Positions 25,657-33,996 are shown, counted from the first letter of the stretch. The stretch: 64,000 bases of DNA from Myxococcota bacterium (GCA_023150895.1 JAKLJY010000028.1:1-64000); one strand, 5' to 3'. Numbers and translations: made by a program. The notes: generated from the sequence alone by a model not told the origin.

Positions 25657-28443
25657 TTGAAGACGATGAGACTGGGCTGGGGCGCCTTCGCCCTGCTGAC
25701 GGGACCCGTGTACGCGCAGGCGCCGGCGAGCGACGCGCCGGCGAGCGACGCGCCTGCACTGACCGGCATCCGCGGGACGGTCTACGACGCCGCCACGGGC
25801 GACACGCTGATCGAGGCCCGGGTCGAAGTCATCGGTCCGCCGCCACAGAAGGGCAAGACGGCGGTCACGGACTTCGAGGGTCGCTTCGAGCTTCCCGTGC
25901 CCCCCGGGGTCTACTCGTTGCGCATCTGGTTCGACGTCTACCCCCCGCGTCGCGTCGACGAGGTCGTCGTCGAAGCCGGCCGGGCCACGCCCCTCGACGT
26001 CCGCCTCGACCCTTCGGCCGAGGCCGTCAAAGAGGTCGTCATCGAAGCGCGCGCCGATCGGCGTACGGAGGCCGCGACGCTCAGCGAACGCAAGAAGGCC
26101 GCCGTCGTGAGCGACGCCGTCAGCGCACAGGAGATGAGTCGCGCGCCGGATGGGAGCGCGTCGGACGCCGTCAAGCGGGTCAGCGCCGCCACCGTGCAGG
26201 ACGGTCGATACGTCGTGTTGCGCGGCCTCGGCGGGCGGTACACGACGACACTGTTCAACGGCGTGCGCCTGCCGAGCCCCGAGCCCGATCATCCGTCGAT
26301 GCCGCTGGATCTGTTCCCGACCGCGCTGCTGGCCAACATGACGGTGTCCAAGACTTACGCCCCGAACCTGCCGGGCAACTTCGGCGGCGGCGCGCTCGTG
26401 CTCGGCACCCATCAGTGGCCGACGGGGCCCGAATACAAACTCAAGCTCTCCGTCGGCGGCGACACCGAGACGACGTTTCAGTCCCGTCCCGGCAACCCGG
26501 GCGGCGCGGCGGACTTCTTCGGCTACGGGGCCGACGACCGCGCGCTGCCGGACGCCGTGCCGCGCGATCGCCCCGCCCGGGCCAAAGGCGATACGCCCCC
26601 GTCGCCCGAGGCGCTGACCGCCGCCGGTCGCAGTTTCGACGAAACCTGGACGCCGGAGTCCGTCACCGCGCTCCCGAATCTCGGCGTCTCCGGCAGCGCC
26701 GCGGACGTTCACGCACTGCCTCTCGGCCGCCTCGCCTGGCTCGCAGCCTTTCAGTTCGGACACAAACAGACCCACCGCGAGGCCACGGTGGTCCGGGCCA
26801 AGGTCACGGACGCCGACGGCGTGACACCCCGCGAGCGGTTCGAGACCGAGTCCGGCGCGGAGCAGGGGTCGGTCGGCGCCCTCGCACACGTCGGCTGGGC
26901 CCCGACGGCCGCGCACGAGCTCAACCTGCTGGCATTTCACACCCACGTCGGCGATGCCGTCGCGCTCTCCTCTTCGGGCCGCAGCGAGTCCGACGGCGAG
27001 GATTTCGAGAGCACCCGGCTGCAGAGCATCTACCGGTCGCTGCTGTTCGCGCAGCTCTCCGGCTTCCATCGTTTCGACGGTGCCGGCGGGCTCGAGCTTC
27101 GCTGGCAGTTGCATGACGCCCTCGCGGCGCGCGACGAGCCGGACACCCGCGATCTCACCTACAATGTGTTGCCGGACGGCCGACGCCGATACAAGGACGA
27201 GGCGCTCAGCGGCGAGCGCTTCTTCTCGGCGCTCGACGAGAACACCGTGGGCGCCGGGCTCGACCTGAAGCTGCCGTTCGCGCCCCTGACGGCGAACGCC
27301 GGCCTCGCCGCGCAACACAGCGACCGGACCTTCGACGCCCGACGCTTCCGGTTCGACTACGTGGGCAGCGACATCGCGGATCTCGGCCGCCCGCCGGCCG
27401 AACTCTTCGGCGACGCACTCATCGGCGACGGCGTCCGCCTCGACGAGCGCACGCTCGAGCCCGACGCCTATGACGCCGACGCGCGCGTCATCGGGGTCTA
27501 TGCCGAGCTCGACGTCACCGCGCTCGGTCCCGTCCGCATCGTGCCCGGCGTGCGATATGAGCACGCCACGCAATCCCTGCGCCCGGGCAGCGACTTCGCC
27601 AGCGCCCCGGAGGGCCTCGCCGACATCGAACGCACGGACGACGACGTGTTGCCCACCCTGAACGTGGTCTGGGGCGTCACCGACGCGCAGAACCTGCGGG
27701 CGGCCTACAGCAAGACGCTCGCGCGACCCATCTTCCGCGAGCTCGCGCCGTTTCTGTACTACGACTTCGCCCGTCGCCGCAGCGTCAGTGGAAACCCGGC
27801 GCTCCGGCTCTCGCGCATCCACAACGCCGACCTGCGATGGGAGTGGTTCTTCGGGGACGACGAGCTCGTCTCCGCCGGGGCCTTCTACAAGCGTTTCCAG
27901 GATCCCATCGAGCAGGTCATCGTCGATGCCGATGCCGGCAACCTCGGGTTCGCCAACGCCGAGCGCGCCGACGTCCTCGGCGGTGAACTCGAGGGCCGCG
28001 TCTCGCTCGGTCGCCTGACCGGGGCCCTCAGAGACCTTCGCTTCGGCGCGAACTTCGCGCTGATCACCTCCGAGATCACGTTGTCCGCCGCGGACCGCCG
28101 CGCGCAGACGAACCGCTCCCGACCGCTCCAGGGGCAGTCGCCCTACGTCGTCAACACATCCCTGACCTGGGCGCCGGACGTCGGTTTCGAGGCGACGGTG
28201 CTCTACAACGTCGCCGGCGAGCGCATCGCCGAAGTCGGCATCCAGGGCCTGCCCGACGCCGTCGAGCGCAGCCAGCACCGACTCGATCTGACGGCGTCAC
28301 AGAAGTTGCCGGCCGGTCTGTCTCTCAAACTCGGCCTGTCGAACCTGCTGCTGCAACCCATCGAACTCGAGCAGGGCGGCCTGGTCACCTATCACAGCGA
28401 GCCGGGCCTGTCCGGCAGCCTGTCCCTCGAGTGGAAACACTGA
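25657..28443 (+). CDS. TonB-dependent outer-membrane receptor
   Basis: 928 aa. TTG 25657 is chosen because it gives a basic residue before the signal peptide; ATG 25666 is possible. The signal peptide ends VYAQ, followed by a 15-nt DNA duplication encoding two PASDA units. Residues about 30-115 form a carboxypeptidase-regulatory-like beta domain (GIRGTVYDAATGDTLIEA). The plug follows (about 130-260, with VVLRGLGGRYTTTLFNGVRLPSP), and then the 22-stranded barrel. The substrate is not evident. It lies in its own tonB-exbB-exbD-exbD operon, next to a beta-helix lipoprotein and convergent with a phosphate-type regulatory locus. Confidence 0.9.
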   Translation: MKTMRLGWGAFALLTGPVYAQAPASDAPASDAPALTGIRGTVYDAATGDTLIEARVEVIGPPPQKGKTAVTDFEGRFELPVPPGVYSLRIWFDVYPPRRVDEVVVEAGRATPLDVRLDPSAEAVKEVVIEARADRRTEAATLSERKKAAVVSDAVSAQEMSRAPDGSASDAVKRVSAATVQDGRYVVLRGLGGRYTTTLFNGVRLPSPEPDHPSMPLDLFPTALLANMTVSKTYAPNLPGNFGGGALVLGTHQWPTGPEYKLKLSVGGDTETTFQSRPGNPGGAADFFGYGADDRALPDAVPRDRPARAKGDTPPSPEALTAAGRSFDETWTPESVTALPNLGVSGSAADVHALPLGRLAWLAAFQFGHKQTHREATVVRAKVTDADGVTPRERFETESGAEQGSVGALAHVGWAPTAAHELNLLAFHTHVGDAVALSSSGRSESDGEDFESTRLQSIYRSLLFAQLSGFHRFDGAGGLELRWQLHDALAARDEPDTRDLTYNVLPDGRRRYKDEALSGERFFSALDENTVGAGLDLKLPFAPLTANAGLAAQHSDRTFDARRFRFDYVGSDIADLGRPPAELFGDALIGDGVRLDERTLEPDAYDADARVIGVYAELDVTALGPVRIVPGVRYEHATQSLRPGSDFASAPEGLADIERTDDDVLPTLNVVWGVTDAQNLRAAYSKTLARPIFRELAPFLYYDFARRRSVSGNPALRLSRIHNADLRWEWFFGDDELVSAGAFYKRFQDPIEQVIVDADAGNLGFANAERADVLGGELEGRVSLGRLTGALRDLRFGANFALITSEITLSAADRRAQTNRSRPLQGQSPYVVNTSLTWAPDVGFEATVLYNVAGERIAEVGIQGLPDAVERSQHRLDLTASQKLPAGLSLKLGLSNLLLQPIELEQGGLVTYHSEPGLSGSLSLEWKH

Positions 28444-28521
28444 CGGCATCCCGTTCGGGCCCTCGCCGCGGGCCACTTCGCGACGGCCGATGACTCGGCC
28501 CCCATTCCCAGGAGAGTTCTC

Positions 28522-29913
28522 ATGAAGAGTCGTTTCGGACACACTCGGCTTCTGCCCCTGAGCTGCGCGCTCCTCGCCTTCGCCTGTGGCAGCGACGACG
28601 GCGATGCCGATGAGACGGCGGACGGCGGCGCCACCGGCGGAACGCCCGGCACCGGCGGTACGCCCGGCACCGGCGGTACGCCCGCCACCGGCGGCAACGT
28701 CGACTTCGAGGGCGAGATCGCTGCGCCCACCACCTGGACGGCCGACAAGACCTACACCCTGACCGGGCACGTCTTCGTCCGCTCGAGCCTGACCATCGAG
28801 GCCGGCACCCGCATCCTCGGCAAGGCCGGCAGCTCCATCGTGGTGACCCAGGACGGCACCATCGACGCGCAGGGCACGGCCGATGCGCCCATCGTCTTCA
28901 CCAGCGCCTCGCCCGAGGGCAGCCGCGAGGCCGGCGACTGGGGCGGCGTCGTCCTCCTCGGCCGCGCGCCCATCAACGTCGACGGCGGCGCGGAGAAGAT
29001 CGAGGGCTTCGCCGACACCGAGACCCGCACGGGCTACGGCGGCGACGATCCGGCCCACAACTGCGGCACGCTGAAGTACGTCCGCATCGAGTTCGCCGGC
29101 TACGAGCTCGCCCCGGACAACGAGCTCAACGGTCTGAGCGTCGGCGCCTGCGGCGCGGGCACCGAGCTCGATTACGTGCAAATCCACAAGGGCGCCGACG
29201 ACGGCATCGAGTTCTTCGGCGGCACGGCCTCCATCAAACACCTGCTCGTGACGCAGGCCGACGACGACAGCATCGACTGGGACTACGGCTGGGTCGGCAG
29301 CGCGCAGTGGGTCATCGCCCAGCAGAGCGGACTCGCGGGGGACAACGGCATCGAGGCCGACAATCAGAAGGACAACAACGACGCCGAACCCCGCTCCAAC
29401 CCGGCGATCTGGAACCTGACGCTCGTCGGCAGCAACGCGGGCCCCGGCGGCGCGGCGAAGTCGCAGAAAGGCATGACGCTGCGCCGCGGGACGGCCGCCG
29501 AGATCCGCAACGCGCTCATCGTCGGGTTCGCCGACGCGCCCTACAACATCGCCGACGAGGCCACGGTCGCGCAGATCGACGCGGGCGAGCTCGTGCTCGG
29601 TGACAGCATCCTGTTTGCCAACGGCGGCATGAACGAGCCCGCCCTGCCCGCCGAGGCCGGCGAGGACGACGACGATGGCGGCTACGACGACAACGCGTTC
29701 GCCACCGCCGCCGCCGCGAACAACCGCTTCGTCGACCCGATGCTCGGCGCGCCCTACGACCTCGCCTCGCCGGACTTCAAGCCCGCGGCGGGCAGCCCGG
29801 CGCTCACCGGCGGCGCGACCCCGGGCAATGGCCTCGACGCGTCGGCCACCTACCTCGGGGCGGTCGGCGAAACCGACTGGACGGCCGGCTGGACGGCCTA
29901 CCCGGAGAACTGA
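28522..29913 (+). CDS. Beta-helix-like lipoprotein beside the receptor
   Basis: 463 aa from ATG 28522 with AGGAGAG upstream. The lipobox is LAFAC (Cys21), followed by an Asp-rich stretch and a Thr-Gly-Gly linker made by an 18-bp DNA repeat. The body contains successive short strands of the right-handed parallel beta-helix type (LTIEAGTRILGKAGSSIVVTQDG, IDAQGTADAPIVFTS, KYVRIEFAGYEL). Proteins of this kind are often found beside TonB receptors and may capture substrate at the cell surface. The 78-nt gap after the receptor suggests the same operon. No catalytic residues were identified. Confidence 0.7.
   Translation: MKSRFGHTRLLPLSCALLAFACGSDDGDADETADGGATGGTPGTGGTPGTGGTPATGGNVDFEGEIAAPTTWTADKTYTLTGHVFVRSSLTIEAGTRILGKAGSSIVVTQDGTIDAQGTADAPIVFTSASPEGSREAGDWGGVVLLGRAPINVDGGAEKIEGFADTETRTGYGGDDPAHNCGTLKYVRIEFAGYELAPDNELNGLSVGACGAGTELDYVQIHKGADDGIEFFGGTASIKHLLVTQADDDSIDWDYGWVGSAQWVIAQQSGLAGDNGIEADNQKDNNDAEPRSNPAIWNLTLVGSNAGPGGAAKSQKGMTLRRGTAAEIRNALIVGFADAPYNIADEATVAQIDAGELVLGDSILFANGGMNEPALPAEAGEDDDDGGYDDNAFATAAAANNRFVDPMLGAPYDLASPDFKPAAGSPALTGGATPGNGLDASATYLGAVGETDWTAGWTAYPEN
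28630..28695 (+). repeat. 18-bp tandem repeat coding a TGG linker
   Basis: About 3.7 copies of an 18-bp unit. The two middle copies, 28648-28665 and 28666-28683, are identical, and the outer ones differ by a few bases. It encodes repeated Gly-Thr-Gly-Gly-Thr-Pro and is in frame, so copy-number changes would only alter linker length. Confidence 0.75.
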
Positions 29914-29928
29914 ACACCGGCGTTGGGC

Positions 29929-29943
29929 GCCCCGGCCCGGGGC
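29929..29943. terminator. Possible bidirectional terminator
   Basis: GCCCCGG (29929-29935) and CCGGGGC (29937-29943) are a perfect inverted repeat in the 42-nt gap between the convergent beta-helix gene and phoU. A short CCTTT follows on the plus strand. The stem must open a few pairs to make a loop. Confidence 0.35.
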
Positions 29944-29955
29944 CTCGCCTTTCGA

Positions 29956-30603
29956 TCAGCGCGCGCCGGCGTGGCGCACATCCTCGCCGGTGGCAATGAA
30001 GATGGTCTGTTCGGCGAGGTTCGTCGCGTGGTCGGCGATGCGCTCGAGGCATTTCGCCGCGAATCGCACCTGCACGAGCCGCTCGAGGGCGGACAGGTCC
30101 CGGCTCATCGAGCGGCGAAGCTCCTCGGCGAAGGCGCGATACGCGTCGTCGATCTCGTCGTCACGGGACATCACGGACCGCGCGAGCGCCACGTCGAGCG
30201 CCTCGTACGCGAGCACGGCGTCGCGCAGCATCTCGACGACGGGCGCGGCGAACGCCTCGATCCGGGCGCGCTCGGGCATCAGGTGATGGTGCACCAGCGA
30301 GTGACCGGCGTGCGCCAGCTTGACGCACTCATCACCGATGCGCTCGAGGTCCGTCGTGGTCTTCAGCGCGGCGACGACGAACCGGATCTGCGCCTCACCG
30401 AGAATGCCGGCGTTCAACAGACGATACGCCTCGTGATCCACGTCCATCTCGCGCTGATCCACGTCGCGATCCTGCGCGACGACCTGGCGGGCCCGGGCCT
30501 CGTCCCGCTCGACCACGGCGGCCACGGCCTTCTCGGTCATGGCCAGGACCGCGGTCGCCATCTCCAGGATGTGTCGGCGGATGTCAGCGAGCTTCTCGTC
30601 CAC
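29956..30603 (-). CDS. phoU: PhoU family phosphate regulator
   Basis: 215 aa from GTG 30603. The two three-helix PhoU repeats can be seen: IRRHILEMATAVLAMTEKAV with VDHEAYRLL, and KTTTDLERIGDECVKLAHAGH. The second half has the matching CLERIADHATNLAEQTIF, with the conserved E-R-I-[AG]-D metal-binding motif in both. The length is typical. PhoU normally links the Pst transporter to PhoR and keeps the Pho response off when phosphate is plentiful. Here no pst or phoR gene is near. It overlaps the PhoB-like gene by 20 nt, so the two are translationally coupled. Confidence 0.92.
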   Translation of the reverse strand: MDEKLADIRRHILEMATAVLAMTEKAVAAVVERDEARARQVVAQDRDVDQREMDVDHEAYRLLNAGILGEAQIRFVVAALKTTTDLERIGDECVKLAHAGHSLVHHHLMPERARIEAFAAPVVEMLRDAVLAYEALDVALARSVMSRDDEIDDAYRAFAEELRRSMSRDLSALERLVQVRFAAKCLERIADHATNLAEQTIFIATGEDVRHAGAR

Positions 30604-31351
30604 GGGTCGACGTCCCTTTCCGCGCGCGCGGGTTCTGCGGTTCGACGCCGGGCGCGGGCTCGTCGGCTTCGAAGTGGCGGCGCCAGCGGAAGCCCACGCC
30701 GCGGACGGTCTCCAGCGCTTCGCCGGCCGGGCCGAGCTTGCGGCGCAGACGTTTGACGGCGCAGTCCACGGTGCGTTCCTGGACCCGCTCCGCCCGACCC
30801 CACGCGCGCAGCACGAGCTCACGGCGATTGAAGACCCGCTCCGGCTGTTGCATCAGCACGCGCAGGACGGCGACCTCCACCGGCGTGGCGAGCGCGGGTT
30901 GCCCCGCAACTGTCACATGACCGTCGGGCGAGACCCGGACGGGGCCATCGGTCAGCTCGGACTCGTCGAGGTGCCCGACGAAGACCCGCCGCAGGAGCGC
31001 ACGGACGCGGAGCAGGAGTTCGCGGACGCTGAAGGGTTTGGCGACGAAGTCGTCGGCGCCGACCTCGAACGCCACGACCCGGTCGATCTCGTCGGCGCGC
31101 GCGGAGACGTAGACGACGAGCACGTCGCGGCACTCGGGCGACTTGCGCAGCGTCGCGCAGAGGTCCGGCCCGCGGAGGTCCGGGAGGTCGTATTCGCCGA
31201 GCACCAGATGGGGCGGTTCGGCCCGGGCGGCGGCGATCGCCGCGACGCCTTGCCCCACCACCTGCGGTCGATAGCCATGGCACTCGAAGACGTAGGCGAG
31301 CGTGCGGGCGAGGTCCACGTCGGGTTCGACGATCAGGATCCGCTCGTTCAT
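30584..31351 (-). CDS. PhoB/OmpR-type response regulator lacking the phospho-Asp
   Basis: 255 aa from ATG 31351. The receiver (1-122) aligns without gaps to PhoB. Glu9 is kept but the next acidic residue is Pro10. Glu53 (codon 31193-31195, in LVLGEYDLP) replaces the phosphorylated Asp. Ser takes the Thr position in YVSARA, and the Lys of AKPF is kept. A winged-helix effector domain (about 135-230) has the usual RRELVLRAWG and RTVDCAVKRLRRKLG, ending RGVGFRWRR. A 25-residue basic tail follows. Glu at this position often mimics phosphorylation, so the protein may be always active or controlled in another way, for example through PhoU. It is preceded by a Pho-box-like promoter and may regulate itself. 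Confidence 0.88.
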   Translation of the reverse strand: MNERILIVEPDVDLARTLAYVFECHGYRPQVVGQGVAAIAAARAEPPHLVLGEYDLPDLRGPDLCATLRKSPECRDVLVVYVSARADEIDRVVAFEVGADDFVAKPFSVRELLLRVRALLRRVFVGHLDESELTDGPVRVSPDGHVTVAGQPALATPVEVAVLRVLMQQPERVFNRRELVLRAWGRAERVQERTVDCAVKRLRRKLGPAGEALETVRGVGFRWRRHFEADEPAPGVEPQNPRARKGTSTRGREAR

Positions 31352-31357
31352 GCGGCG

Positions 31358-31391
31358 AGCCTGAACCCGGTCGGCAACAGACCGATGACAG
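31358..31391 (-). promoter_or_regulatory. Pho-box-like promoter of the PhoB-like gene, probably leaderless
   Basis: On the minus strand, CTGTCAT (31391-31385), CGGT and CTGTTGC (31380-31374) form an 18-bp Pho-box-like direct repeat; the first half is identical to the E. coli consensus. Exactly 10 nt later comes CAGGCT (31363-31358), a possible -10, and 6 nt later ATG 31351. No ribosome site is present, so the mRNA probably begins at the start codon. The same arrangement occurs at 33915-33948, which makes chance less likely. Confidence 0.65.
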
Positions 31392-31409
31392 CGACGCGAA
31401 TTCGCCAGG

Positions 31410-32438
31410 TCATCGGGTCGCCGCCGCCGCATCGACGAGGAGGAAGAAACCCTGCACCGAGGCCGGCGCGCCGGGGACGCTCCGCGCGTTGATGCCGGCG
31501 TCGTCGAGCTGCCAGGCCAGAAAGGCCCGCAGGCGCGTCCGGCTGCCCGGACCGGCCTCCTCGGGCCCCCAGACGTCGTGGTAGAGGCCCGCCTGCAGGC
31601 GCGTCGCGATGGAGGCATCGCGGTCGTAGTCGAGGTCCCAGCGCTCGTACCGCAGGACCGCGCCGAGGGTCGCCGCCCCGTCGGCGCGGGGCAGGACCGC
31701 GCCGGTGACCCAGGCCCCGATGGCGTCGGCGTCCCGCTCGGAGACATCGTCGTAGCCGAGGGCGCGGTGGTACTCGACGCCCAGATCGAGTCGCCAGAGG
31801 TGCTGCTCCGCGCGCGCGCCGAAGCGATGGGCGTCGGCGCCCCCGGGGCCCTGACGACCGCGACGCCCCCAGGCGGCCAGCCGGGCGCCCGTCCAGGGCC
31901 GCCCGAAAGCGGTCACCGTCAGGTCGAGCGTATCGTTGGTCTCGACCTCTCGACGGCCCTCACCCACCGTCAGTGCCAGCTCCAGACCGGCGAGGTCGTC
32001 CGGGAGGCGCGCGGCCACGGCGCCGCCGACGTCGGAGGCCTCCAGGAAACGGCCGCGCTCGCCGAGTCCGGGCGAGAGGGCCCGCAGGCTGGCCATCTCG
32101 TCGCCCTGGGCGACGGCCCGCACCGGCAGGAGGCCGGCCCGTCCCTCGAGCTCGAGCGGGCCCGCCGGAAACGCCGCATAGGCCCAGGCCCGCTTCACCC
32201 GCACGACGAGGGAGTTGCCGTCCACCCCGAAGAGACTCTCGGGGGTCGCGGCCCGCACGGCTTCGAGCCGGACCTCGAACCCCTGCGGCTGACCGGCTTC
32301 GCGCTCGACCCCGAGCCTCGCCTCGACCCGGGAGACCGCGACGTCGTGGGCCGTCTCGCCGCCGGCCGCCTCGACGCCGCCCCGGGCCTGCATTTCGCCG
32401 GCGAGCACGGTGGCAAGGGCCCAGATCGCCGCGCTCAC
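31410..32438 (-). CDS. Porin-like outer-membrane barrel protein
   Basis: 342 aa. GTG 32438 overlaps the stop of the DUF2252 gene (GTGA). A short signal peptide (MSAAIWALATVLAGEMQA) is followed by alternating polar and hydrophobic strands rich in Arg, Glu and aromatic residues (VKRAWAYAAFPAGPLELEGRAGLLP, WRLDLGVEYHRALGY, LGAVLRYERWDLDYD), typical of a 12- to 16-strand barrel. The C-terminus lacks the usual final Phe. It does not clearly match OprP or OprO, but its place between a Pho-type promoter and phoB/phoU suggests a phosphate-related channel. That role is inferred from context. Confidence 0.65.
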   Translation of the reverse strand: MSAAIWALATVLAGEMQARGGVEAAGGETAHDVAVSRVEARLGVEREAGQPQGFEVRLEAVRAATPESLFGVDGNSLVVRVKRAWAYAAFPAGPLELEGRAGLLPVRAVAQGDEMASLRALSPGLGERGRFLEASDVGGAVAARLPDDLAGLELALTVGEGRREVETNDTLDLTVTAFGRPWTGARLAAWGRRGRQGPGGADAHRFGARAEQHLWRLDLGVEYHRALGYDDVSERDADAIGAWVTGAVLPRADGAATLGAVLRYERWDLDYDRDASIATRLQAGLYHDVWGPEEAGPGSRTRLRAFLAWQLDDAGINARSVPGAPASVQGFFLLVDAAAATR

Positions 32439-33907
32439 GGCAGCTCCAGCGTCGGACCGAGGGCCTCGCGGAGTCGGACGAAGCGTGCGTAATCGTCGCG
32501 CAGGCGCTCCCCGCGCGCCGCGGCGACCCGCACGACCTCCTCGATGAACGCCGTCTCGCGCCCGCGGAGCGCCGCCCACACGTGCGGCCCCGCGGCCCGC
32601 CCCCGCCCGTTGGGCGCGAGCGCGTGGGCCCGGCCGAGCAGTCCGCCGAGCTCACCGGCCAGCACCTCGAGATCCCCCAGGGACCAATCGTCCCACTTCT
32701 CTTGCAGACGCATGACCTCGAGGCCTTTCTGGTACTTGGTCCGATGGCGAATCCGGAAGGACATCGGCCCCGCGGTGGCATGTCCAAGGAGGGGATCCCG
32801 CGCCGGGCCCCCGTGCAACGCGCGTTGCGCCGCGACGATGCGGGCGCCGTTGTCGTCGAAGCGGCGCGCGGGTCCGGGCAGCGTCGAGGGCAGGGCCGGG
32901 GGGGCCGGCGACTCCTTGATTTCGACGAGCCAGCCATCCCGGCGCACCGAGGTCGGTCCCTCGAGCACGACGTAGTAGCGCACGAGCGGGTAGCTGCCGA
33001 CCCCGGCCCCCAACCGCCGGGCCACCGGCGAGATGCGCCTGCGCGACGCCGGACCCGGGGCCGCGCCGACCCCGACGAGCGTGTCGGGCCAGCGTGCGAG
33101 AATCTCGTCGACGAGACGCACTTCCTGTGAACCGACGGGCTCCAGGACGTCGACCACGAAGTCGGCCCCCCCGGGCTCCCGGACCCCAAAGCGCAGGTCC
33201 CGGCCGCTCTCCGTCGCCTGCGTGTAGTCGTCCAGCTCCTCGGCGGCCTCGCCGTCGGCCGCCGCCCGGCGCAGAAGGTCGGCGAGCACCCGCCCGACCG
33301 TCCCGGCCTCGAGAACCACCCGCGGCCGGCCCGCGGCAGCGTCTTCGACGGCCCGGACGTAAGCCGCCGCCATCGCAGACACGACGAATCCGCGTCCGTC
33401 CGGGGCGACGTCCAGCATGGCGAGCGCCACGTCCAGCGAGAGCCCGAGCCGCCAGACGTCCAGGTGAAACGCCCCGTAGGTCGACGCGTCGAAGTCGTTG
33501 ACCTCGACCACCAGCGAGCCGTCGGCGTCGCGAAACGACCCGAAGTTCTCGAGGTGCGCGTCCCCGACGAGCCACACGTCCCCGACCGCCGCGGAGGCGA
33601 ACGCAGACGTGGGGAATCCATCCGCCCCGGTCCGCGCCCGGCGGATGTCGAGCGCGTTCGTGCCCCGCAGGAACTGGTGCGGATCGACGGCCATCTTCGC
33701 GAACTTCTCGCCGACGAGCGCCGGGGCACGTGCCAGCAGGTGACGGTTGTCGGCGGCCAGCGTGTTCAGGAGCCAGGCATCCTCGGGGGACGATGCGGGC
33801 TCTCCGCACGCCCCCGCGACGGCGGCCGCCAGAAGCGCCGGCATCACACGGCGGAGGCGGGGGCGCGGGCGGGCGGGCTCTTGCCGAGGGGCGTCCAGTG
33901 GCGTCAT
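32435..33907 (-). CDS. DUF2252 family protein with a lipoprotein signal
   Basis: 490 aa from ATG 33907. The body matches DUF2252 (PF10009). Landmarks are FLRGTNAL, the GDAHLENFG loop (115-123), NDFDAS (137-142) and YVVLEGPTSVRRDG. The H-x-x-N loop followed by D-F-D resembles the catalytic loop and metal site of aminoglycoside/choline kinase folds. Unusually, the N-terminus carries a twin-Arg-rich start and a hydrophobic stretch ending AGAC (Cys34), a lipobox, so the protein is probably exported. ATG 33844 would give a shorter signal. It is co-transcribed with the porin-like gene (GTGA overlap) and has a Pho-type promoter. The biochemical function of the family is unknown. Confidence 0.82.
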   Translation of the reverse strand: MTPLDAPRQEPARPRPRLRRVMPALLAAAVAGACGEPASSPEDAWLLNTLAADNRHLLARAPALVGEKFAKMAVDPHQFLRGTNALDIRRARTGADGFPTSAFASAAVGDVWLVGDAHLENFGSFRDADGSLVVEVNDFDASTYGAFHLDVWRLGLSLDVALAMLDVAPDGRGFVVSAMAAAYVRAVEDAAAGRPRVVLEAGTVGRVLADLLRRAAADGEAAEELDDYTQATESGRDLRFGVREPGGADFVVDVLEPVGSQEVRLVDEILARWPDTLVGVGAAPGPASRRRISPVARRLGAGVGSYPLVRYYVVLEGPTSVRRDGWLVEIKESPAPPALPSTLPGPARRFDDNGARIVAAQRALHGGPARDPLLGHATAGPMSFRIRHRTKYQKGLEVMRLQEKWDDWSLGDLEVLAGELGGLLGRAHALAPNGRGRAAGPHVWAALRGRETAFIEEVVRVAAARGERLRDDYARFVRLREALGPTLELP

Positions 33908-33914
33908 GCGCGCG

Positions 33915-33948
33915 AGCCTGCCCGGCCTGCGTGACGGACCGGCGACAC
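33915..33948 (-). promoter_or_regulatory. Pho-box-like promoter of the DUF2252-porin operon, probably leaderless
   Basis: On the minus strand, GTGTCGC (33948-33942), CGGT and CCGTCAC (33937-33931) resemble the two halves of a Pho box; the second matches the consensus at 6 of 7 positions. After exactly 10 nt comes CAGGCT (33920-33915), and 7 nt further ATG 33907. The spacer CGGT, the 10-nt distance and CAGGCTCGC are shared with 31358-31391. No ribosome site is seen. Confidence 0.65.
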
Positions 33949-33996
33949 CCGGGCAACGATGCGGGCGCGGGCCCGTGGTCAAGCGCCGCCGTCCGG

